The notes below the pieces were generated by a model that was given only the letters and a program-made list of their open reading frames with translations, was not told the origin of the DNA and did no database searches. A program made the translations under genes and the position numbers. A stretch of 64,000 nt of DNA from an uncultured Eubacterium sp. (lineage in GTDB: Bacteria > Bacillota > Clostridia > Lachnospirales > Lachnospiraceae), in NCBI GenBank assembly GCA_947088865.1, contig CAMUHY010000002.1, forward strand, positions 186,001-250,000. The letters are read 5' to 3'. This document shows, one piece after another, positions 63,095 to 64,000 of the stretch (positions are counted from its first letter, which is position 1; each line of letters begins with the position of its first letter).

Positions 63095-63359
63095 TTTAGC
63101 ACCATAACCCTTTCTGTACTCTGTAAACGTTGATTTACAGTCACAAACTTTTCATAAAGTTTCCAATTCCTACGAAATTTCCCTCCTCCCAGAAATCTAA
63201 ACTAAAACATTACTCTTAACATATTAACATTTATAAAATTAACACATTATTTTTTGTAAATCTACCTTAATTTTTAGATTTACAGCTTGATTACAGTTTT
63301 TTTTAGATATATACTATTATTTAGTAAAAATGTTCAATAATTGCTTAGGAGAATTGTAT
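63095..63359. other. Divergent region between pectinesterase and AraC regulator
   Basis: 265 bp, very AT-rich. It should carry both promoters. I saw TTACAGTTTTTTTTAGATAT with TATACTATT near 63285-63315 as a possible rightward -10 region, but nothing clear for the leftward gene. Confidence 0.4.
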
Positions 63360-64000
63360 ATGTTGTCAAGATTTGAAATTAATAAGGATATAAAAAAAAG
63401 AGGACAGTCTATGTATTCTCCTCATATTCATTCATACTGTGAATTATTTTATCTTATTAAAGGACATTGTGACTTTCTGCTTGGTGACAGGACATTTTCT
63501 TTAATTGAGGGAACCATTGTACTGATACCGCCAAACACTCTACACAAGACTACTTATACAGATAATGAGCTTTGTGAGCGGATTAATATTGAGTTTACAT
63601 ACGACTATGTATCTAATCTTGACAAGTCTTTTGGAAATTTATGGATAAATACCAATGCTTTTAGTAATTTCATTTATATTAAACCAGAATATCGAGAACC
63701 TATCAATGTACAGTTTGATAACCTTATCAACGAGACTCATATAAAAGATAGCTTTTCCGACTATCTTATAAAGATAAATTTTGAATCCCTTGTGCTGCAA
63801 TTAATTAGAATAAGGGAAGAACCTTCTGTTTTTACTATCAACAACAATACGATTATTGTTGATAAATCCATTAAAAAGGCACTTCAATATATTGACAATT
63901 ATTATTATGAAAATATCACCTTAACACAAATGGCCGATATGTTAGGACTGAATCCTTCTTATTTTTCTAACAAATTTAAAATGATTAATGGAATTGGCTT
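63360..64000 (+). CDS. AraC-family transcriptional regulator, C-terminus cut by window edge
   Basis: 213 codons are visible. The N-terminal cupin-like sensor has SYCELFYLIKGHCDFLLGDR and IEGTIVLIPPNTLHKT. The first helix-turn-helix of the AraC domain (ENITLTQMADMLGLNPSYFS, NKFKMINGIG) has begun at the window end. GGAGAA precedes the ATG. Its position divergent from the pectinesterase suggests control of pectin use; this is inferred from neighbourhood only. Confidence 0.9.
   Translation, partial: MLSRFEINKDIKKRGQSMYSPHIHSYCELFYLIKGHCDFLLGDRTFSLIEGTIVLIPPNTLHKTTYTDNELCERINIEFTYDYVSNLDKSFGNLWINTNAFSNFIYIKPEYREPINVQFDNLINETHIKDSFSDYLIKINFESLVLQLIRIREEPSVFTINNNTIIVDKSIKKALQYIDNYYYENITLTQMADMLGLNPSYFSNKFKMINGIG

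Overview
This window looks like the chromosome of a low-G+C Gram-positive anaerobe of the class Clostridia, most likely a Lachnospiraceae gut or plant-polysaccharide specialist. The reasons are AT-rich intergenic DNA, strong GGAGG-type ribosome binding sites, a family of T-tailed hairpin terminators, 2[4Fe-4S] ferredoxin and radical-SAM proteins, and a secreted pectinesterase carrying a dockerin. Genus assignment is a guess. No rRNA or tRNA genes were seen.

Positions 1-7430 differ from the rest. Hand-counted sample lines are about 47% G+C, against about 37% further in. This part ends beside lysS with tandem 11-bp repeats that resemble integrase arm sites and with a broken conjugative-transposon gene, so it is probably the remains of an integrative element inserted just downstream of lysS. 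Its cargo is the most interesting system here: one tightly packed leftward operon encoding an ACGX-repeat peptide, its radical SAM/SPASM maturase, a quinone-reductase-like dehydrogenase, a ferredoxin-nitroreductase, a second nitroreductase, a PNPOx-ferredoxin fusion, a zinc macrodomain ADP-ribose hydrolase, and the start of a SirTM-type sirtuin. A divergent HxlR-family regulator with an N-terminal cysteine faces it across a promoter region containing a dyad. I infer an electrophile/redox-responsive locus that combines peptide modification with reversible ADP-ribosylation.

Positions 7.4-37.3 kb are mostly core genome: lysS, greA, a dus gene, birA, argF, a SleB-type hydrolase, the fructose PTS operon (fruR-fruK-fruA-HPr), pfkA with an RNA methyltransferase, dnaE, ftsH, pyrG, a TetR/FMN-binding pair, a DUF1848 gene, a phosphopantetheinyl transferase with a FliB-like methylase, lgt, a YkgJ-type protein and nth. 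Oddities are a 16-residue repeat expansion inside BirA, an HPr lacking Ser46, and a long Asn/Gly-rich tail on FtsH.

Positions 37.4-53 kb are accessory. They hold a secreted small protein, lipoprotein and MacB-like ABC operon; a divergent PqqD-HprK-like kinase with an ABC exporter; an AbrB-PIN toxin-antitoxin pair; a MarR-DegV operon with two clear operators; a decayed IS200/IS605 element with an intact-looking TnpB but truncated TnpA, inserted into a repeat-protein gene; two unknown membrane proteins; and an HNH nuclease.

Positions 53-64 kb hold a DRE-TIM aldolase, mfd, pth, a frameshifted giant pectinesterase-dockerin gene, and a divergent AraC regulator cut by the window edge.
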